A DNA stretch of 64,000 bases, from NCBI GenBank assembly GCA_017938925.1, contig JAGBAO010000009.1, positions 80,685 through 144,684 of the forward strand, read 5' to 3'. The notes beneath the pieces are model-generated. The model was not told the origin of the DNA. It made no database searches and was given only the letters and a program-made list of their open reading frames with translations. The translations under genes were made by a program, and so were the position numbers. Source of the stretch: Bacteroidales bacterium (GTDB lineage Bacteria; Bacteroidota; Bacteroidia; Bacteroidales; UBA932). This document shows, piece by piece, positions 59,976-64,000 of the stretch; the stretch's first letter is position 1; each line of letters begins with the position of its first letter.

Positions 59976-61712
59976 CTATACCAGTTCCTCGCGCTCGTGG
60001 ATGTCCTTGATGCGGAGCTGGGTGTTGGCGGTGCCGCGATAGTAGTTCTCCACGATGGAGTAGCAGATGTCTATCGGGTTGCCGGCCTTGATGCTGTCAT
60101 AGAAGTCGGCCATATTGAAGGCTATGGACGAGATGTGATGATATGGATGCGATTCCTGAATGAGCTCGAGCTTGAGGTGGCCTCCTTCAGCTCCCACCTT
60201 GCGGCCCATTCCGTTGTCATATACGTTGTCTGTTCGGAATACCGGAGCATGGTTGCCCGGACCGAACGGCTGGAACTGCTTGAGGATTCTGAGGAACTTC
60301 GGTGTGATCTGGGAGAAGTTCAGACTTGCGTCTATCTCCACTACAGGAGTCTGCATTTCCGGAATGATGGTGCCGGAGATCGCCTTCTCGATTCTTTCGC
60401 AGAAAACCGGGATGTTTTCCTCTTTAAGAGTCAGTCCGGCAGCGTAGAGATGCCCTCCGAAGTTCTCCAGAAGGTCAGCGCAGCTTTCAATAGCGTCATA
60501 CAGGTCGAAACCGTGTACGCTTCGTGCCGAACCGGTCACCAGACCGCCCTGTGATTTGGTGAAGACTATGGTTGGCTTATAGAAGGCCTCCACAAGACGT
60601 GAGGCTACGATTCCCACCACACCCTTGTGCCACAGAGGATTATACACGATGGTCGCATTATCGCTGCTCAGGCAGTTTCCGCTACGCACCATCTCGAGAG
60701 CCTCCTGGGTGATGCGGCGGTCTATGTTCTTTCTTTCGTTGTTGTGCTCGTTGATCTCCGTTCCGATCCTTATCGCCTCAGCCGCATTTGAAGCTGTGAG
60801 AAGCTCCACCGCGATTCTTCCCGACTCCATTCGGCCGGCCGCATTGATGCGTGGTCCGATCTTGAAGACTATGTCGTCGATAGTGAGGTGGTTAGGTTCC
60901 AGACCGGAAAGCTGGATCATCGCAAGGAGGCCCTCACGAGGATTCGAATTCAGCTGCTTGAGACCGAAGTGTGCAAGGATTCTGTTCTCGTCAGTGACTG
61001 ACACGAGGTCAGAGGCAATGCTGACCACCAGAAGGTCCATAAGCGGTATCAGGGTTTCGAACGGGATGCCGTATCTGACCGAATAAGCCTGCACCAGCTT
61101 GAAGCCGACTCCGCAACCGGAAAGGTCATCGAAAGGATAGTTGCAGTCCTCCCTCTTCGGATCAAGGACAGCGACAGCCTTCGGAAGTTCGTTTTCAGGA
61201 AGATGGTGATCGCATATGATCATGTCTATGCCACGTTCCCTTGCATATTCCACCTTCTCGTTCGCCTTGATTCCGCAGTCGAGGGTGATGATGAGCTTGA
61301 AGCCGTTCTCCGAGGCCCAGTCAATGCCCTTGTAGGACACGCCGTAGCCCTCGTCATATCTTTCTGGAATGTAGAAATCCACCTGACGGGTCAGACGGTG
61401 AAGGAAGGAATATACGAGCGACACCGCTGTGGTTCCGTCCACATCATAGTCTCCATACACAAGGATCTTCTCCTGCGAGACAACCGCCTGATGGACCCTC
61501 TCGACAGCCTTGTCCATGTCAGCCATCAGGAACGGGTCATGAAGATTGTCAAGATTGGGACGGAAGAAGGAACGTGCCTGCTCGAAAGTACACACACCCC
61601 TCTGGACCAGAAGTTCCGCCAGTACGGGGTCCACTCCCAGTTCAGATGAAAGCTGCCTTACTGTCGCAGGATCACCGCTTTCCCTATATTTCCATTCCTT
61701 TTCAATCGGCAT
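59976..61712 (-). CDS. recJ: Single-stranded-DNA-specific exonuclease RecJ
   Basis: A 578-residue exonuclease from ATG at 61712 (MPIEKEWKYRESG); a TTG three codons upstream was rejected. DHH-family motifs: VYGDYDVDGTTAVS (motif I), IICDHHLPENELP (DHH at 168-170), LSGCGVGFKL and GPRINAAGRMESG (DHHA1 region), and a C-terminal OB-like domain (FQPFGPGNHAPVF). RecJ degrades 5' ends in recombination and mismatch repair. A -7 box TATCTTTG (61726-61719) lies only about 7 bases upstream of the ATG, so the transcript may be almost leaderless. Confidence 0.95.
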   Translation of the reverse strand: MPIEKEWKYRESGDPATVRQLSSELGVDPVLAELLVQRGVCTFEQARSFFRPNLDNLHDPFLMADMDKAVERVHQAVVSQEKILVYGDYDVDGTTAVSLVYSFLHRLTRQVDFYIPERYDEGYGVSYKGIDWASENGFKLIITLDCGIKANEKVEYARERGIDMIICDHHLPENELPKAVAVLDPKREDCNYPFDDLSGCGVGFKLVQAYSVRYGIPFETLIPLMDLLVVSIASDLVSVTDENRILAHFGLKQLNSNPREGLLAMIQLSGLEPNHLTIDDIVFKIGPRINAAGRMESGRIAVELLTASNAAEAIRIGTEINEHNNERKNIDRRITQEALEMVRSGNCLSSDNATIVYNPLWHKGVVGIVASRLVEAFYKPTIVFTKSQGGLVTGSARSVHGFDLYDAIESCADLLENFGGHLYAAGLTLKEENIPVFCERIEKAISGTIIPEMQTPVVEIDASLNFSQITPKFLRILKQFQPFGPGNHAPVFRTDNVYDNGMGRKVGAEGGHLKLELIQESHPYHHISSIAFNMADFYDSIKAGNPIDICYSIVENYYRGTANTQLRIKDIHEREELV

Positions 61713-61808
61713 AGCATACAAAGATATGAAAAATGTTTGGAAATATGAAGGAAATCACTAACATTGCATACAAGTCTGGACGCCGTAGATCGGAAGGAAG
61801 AGTTCTAC

Positions 61809-61844
61809 AACGCGATATAGGTATAGTCGTACCTGTGTCGCGTT
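61809..61844 (+). terminator. Strong hairpin upstream of the ORF6N gene
   Basis: A 15-bp stem with two G-T pairs (61809-61823 with 61830-61844), a 6-base loop, then TTTGCTTTTAT. No gene ends nearby on the plus strand, so it may be an attenuator, the end of a small RNA, or a regulatory structure in the leader of the gene starting at 61896. Confidence 0.55.
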
Positions 61845-61895
61845 TTGCTTTTATGGAACCAGATGAAAGTATAACCATATAAATATTAACGTATT

Positions 61896-62759
61896 ATGGA
61901 TTTAATTGAACGGGACTTGAAGATTGATGAACGAATTTATTCCGTCAGGGGCAGGCAGGTTATGATTGACAGGGACCTGGCTGAACTGTATGGGGTTGAA
62001 ACAAAGGCGTTGAATCAGGCAGTTAAAAGAAATATTGAAAGGTTTCCTCCATCCTTCATGTTTCGACTCAAACAGGAAGAGTTTATGGAACTGGTCACAA
62101 TTTGTGACCGGTTTGAAAAACTGAAACATTCCTCCAATATGCCCCATGCATTCACAGAACAAGGGGTGGCCATGCTTTCATCTGTACTACGAAGTCCGAC
62201 CGCCGTATCTGTCAGCATACGTATCATGGAGTCATTTGTAAAACTCCGGCAGTTCATGATGAAGAATTCCTATATGTTTCAGAGAATGGACATACTCGAA
62301 ATGCGGCTGGCGGAAACAGAATCCAAAGTAGGAAGCATTATGAAAATGATAGATAACGACAAGAGGATTCCACAACAAGGCATATTCTTCGACGGACAGA
62401 TATATGATGCCTATTCATTTGTGGCGGAGCTAATTAGGAAGGCGACGAAGAGGATCGTCCTGATTGATAATTATATAGACGACACGGTACTGACCCTGTT
62501 GTCCAAAAGAGCAGCAGGAGTGGAAGCCACCATATATACCGGTAAGATCTCGAAACAGCTGCAGCTGGACATCGACAGGCATAACGCGCAATATTCCCCG
62601 ATCGAGGTCAGGACTTTCTCAAAGGCCCACGACAGGTTTCTGATAATCGATGATGAGGTGTACCTCATCGGAGCGTCAATCAAGGACCTCGGGATGAAGT
62701 GGTTCGGGTTCACGCTGATGGAGAACACCAGAGCGGAATATCTGATAGGAAGACTATAG
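61896..62759 (+). CDS. ORF6N-domain protein with PLD-like C-terminal domain
   Basis: A 287-residue protein. Residues about 10-100 form an ORF6N (KilA-N-related) DNA-binding domain (YSVRGRQVMIDRDLAELYGV, then PHAFTEQGVAMLSSVL). Residues about 125-150 are a coiled coil, and 165-287 form a phospholipase D-like fold (RIVLIDNYIDDTVLTLLS, IYTGKIS, AHDRFLIIDDEVYLIGASIKD); the HxK motif is replaced by HDR, so catalysis is uncertain. ORF6N domains come from phage proteins and are widespread in Bacteroidota chromosomes. It could be a defence, regulatory or phage-derived gene; it has no obvious partner. Confidence 0.8.
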   Translation: MDLIERDLKIDERIYSVRGRQVMIDRDLAELYGVETKALNQAVKRNIERFPPSFMFRLKQEEFMELVTICDRFEKLKHSSNMPHAFTEQGVAMLSSVLRSPTAVSVSIRIMESFVKLRQFMMKNSYMFQRMDILEMRLAETESKVGSIMKMIDNDKRIPQQGIFFDGQIYDAYSFVAELIRKATKRIVLIDNYIDDTVLTLLSKRAAGVEATIYTGKISKQLQLDIDRHNAQYSPIEVRTFSKAHDRFLIIDDEVYLIGASIKDLGMKWFGFTLMENTRAEYLIGRL

Positions 62760-62812
62760 GAGCCTTTTACCCGTTGTTCGATGAAATTCTATCATATATC
62801 ATATTTTTTAAC

Positions 62813-62820
62813 TAAATTTG
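62813..62820 (+). promoter_or_regulatory. -7 promoter box of lysS
   Basis: TAAATTTG (TAnnTTTG) lies 49 bases before the ATG at 62870, between the ORF6N gene and lysS. Confidence 0.55.
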
Positions 62821-62869
62821 CATGTTTTGCGTCAAACGGATATATAACAATATAAACATATAACAGAAT

Positions 62870-64000
62870 ATGAGTATCATGGACCTCAACGAGCAGGAGC
62901 TTTTCAGAAGAGAATCGCTCGCAAAGCTCAGAGAACTCGGAATCGAGCCTTATCCAGCTGCATTGTACCCTATCAACACTTCGGCAGCACAGGTAAAGGC
63001 GGAATATAGCGAAGAAAAGGGCAACTTCCAGGATGTGGTGATCGCCGGTCGAATCATGTCAAGGCGTATCATGGGAGCCGCTTCATTCGGCGAACTCCAG
63101 GATGAGACAGGACGTATCCAGATCTATGTCAACCGCGACGAGATCTGCCCTGGCGAAGACAAGACTATGTACAACACCGTATGGAAGAAGCTCCTCGACA
63201 TAGGCGATATCGTGGGAATCAAGGGATTCGCATTCATCACCAAGACCGGACAGCTTTCCATCCACGCAAAGGAGCTCACTCTCCTGAGCAAGTCACTCCG
63301 CGTCCTCCCTATCGTGAAAGAGAAGGACGGAGAGGTGTTCGACGCATTCTCGGATCCTGAGCTCAAGTACAGACAGAGATATGTGGATCTTATCGTGAAC
63401 CCTCAGGTGCGTGATACCTTCATCAAGAGAAGCCAGATCGTGGCCACAATGCGCGAGTACTTCAACGAGGCAGGATGCCTTGAGGTGGAGACCCCTATCC
63501 TCCAGAGCATCCCTGGCGGTGCGACTGCGCGTCCGTTCATCACTCACCACAACGCTCTCGACATCCCTCTCTATCTGAGAATCGCAAACGAGCTCTATCT
63601 GAAGAGACTCATCGTAGGCGGATACCACGGAGTGTATGAGTTCGCAAAGGACTTCCGCAACGAGGGTATGGACAAGACCCACAACCCGGAGTTCACATGC
63701 ATGGAGATCTATGTGGCATACAAGGACTATATCTGGATGATGGAGTTCGTGGAGAAGCTTCTCGAAAAGATCGCCCTCAGGCTTCATGGCAAGACAGAGG
63801 TGACAATCGGAGAGAACCAGGTGGACTTCAAGCCGCCGTTCCGCCGCCTCCCTATCCTCGAGGCCATCAAGGAATATGCAGGAGTGGACGTTGCAGGCAT
63901 GTCTGAGGACGAGCTCCGCGAGACCTGCAAGAAGCTCCACGTGGAGACCGACCCTTCATTCGGAAAGGGCAAGCTCATCGATGCTATCTTCGGAGAGTAC
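62870..64000 (+). CDS. lysS: Lysyl-tRNA synthetase, class II (partial, runs off the window)
   Basis: The first 377 codons of lysyl-tRNA synthetase, starting [16 protein letters not shown]. It has the N-terminal OB-fold anticodon-binding domain (about 55-150, [17 protein letters not shown]) and the start of the class II catalytic domain: motif 1 region [23 protein letters not shown], motif 2 [15 protein letters not shown] and VYEFAKDF. The reading is open to the right edge; full-length enzymes have about 500 residues or more. It is an essential cytoplasmic enzyme of translation. Confidence 0.96.
   Translation, partial: MSIMDLNEQELFRRESLAKLRELGIEPYPAALYPINTSAAQVKAEYSEEKGNFQDVVIAGRIMSRRIMGAASFGELQDETGRIQIYVNRDEICPGEDKTMYNTVWKKLLDIGDIVGIKGFAFITKTGQLSIHAKELTLLSKSLRVLPIVKEKDGEVFDAFSDPELKYRQRYVDLIVNPQVRDTFIKRSQIVATMREYFNEAGCLEVETPILQSIPGGATARPFITHHNALDIPLYLRIANELYLKRLIVGGYHGVYEFAKDFRNEGMDKTHNPEFTCMEIYVAYKDYIWMMEFVEKLLEKIALRLHGKTEVTIGENQVDFKPPFRRLPILEAIKEYAGVDVAGMSEDELRETCKKLHVETDPSFGKGKLIDAIFGEY

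Noticed and set aside
61745-61882. A 45-residue plus-strand frame upstream of the ORF6N gene
   Set aside because: The length is easily reached by chance, no ribosome-binding signal or homology is evident, and a strong hairpin runs through it.

Overview
The window is chromosomal DNA from a member of the Bacteroidales (phylum Bacteroidota), most likely a gut or host-associated species. The evidence is a SusC/SusD pair, many SPII lipoproteins with BACON, DUF5689 or fimbrillin-like domains, a bat aerotolerance operon, promoters of the Bacteroidota type (-7 TAnnTTTG, sometimes with -33 TTTG), and a general lack of Shine-Dalgarno sequences. Genus cannot be fixed from the sequence alone. I saw no rRNA, tRNA, CRISPR array, transposase or integrase, and no stretch over 300 bases without a gene.

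Region 1 (85-29133, all on the minus strand) looks like one operon of about 29 kb, driven by a well-formed promoter at 29158-29188. In transcription order it encodes a PHP-domain phosphoesterase, a histidine-type phosphatase with an apparent frameshift, a 56-residue peptide, two long paralogous fimbrillin/GLUG-type lipoproteins, a fimbrillin-like lipoprotein, a BACON lipoprotein, SusC, SusD, a BACON/DUF5689 lipoprotein, an FAD oxidoreductase with a golvesin-like tail, an S1/P1 nuclease, a phosphodiester glycosidase (DUF2233), a propeller-like lipoprotein, a second TonB-dependent receptor without a SusD partner, a GH31 glycosidase and a glycosidase-like lipoprotein. It is a polysaccharide-utilisation-type locus with an unusual number of phosphoester-cleaving enzymes and surface-adhesin-like proteins. 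The substrate is unknown.

Region 2 (29282-33257) is divergent from region 1: an SGNH hydrolase, L-ribulose-5-phosphate 4-epimerase (AraD), a glycerol-1-phosphate dehydrogenase-family protein (AraM), and a convergent DeoR/GlpR regulator. A 19-bp palindrome separates the last two and contains both stop codons. Region 3 (33388-38699) is housekeeping: groEL-groES, galactose mutarotase, an RNA 2'-O-methyltransferase and glyA.

Region 4 (38733-50444, minus) is the aerotolerance operon moxR, DUF58, a BatD-like membrane protein, batA, batB, batC and a batD-batE fusion, with a GH2 beta-galactosidase as the last gene. Region 5 (50415-64000, mostly plus) holds truA, an exbB-exbD-tonB energy-transduction set (a plausible power source for the TonB receptors of region 1), an rluB-type pseudouridine synthase with a repeat-rich N-terminus, era, parC, aroK, a TM2/DUF2752 membrane pair, recJ (minus), an ORF6N/PLD-like protein and the 5' part of lysS.

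Two families of short palindromes run through the non-coding DNA: terminator-like hairpins just downstream of stop codons (1-36, 33388-33424, 38647-38699) and REP-like elements between genes in regions 3 to 5. The aroK gene also seems to carry two in-frame insertions with palindromic cores.
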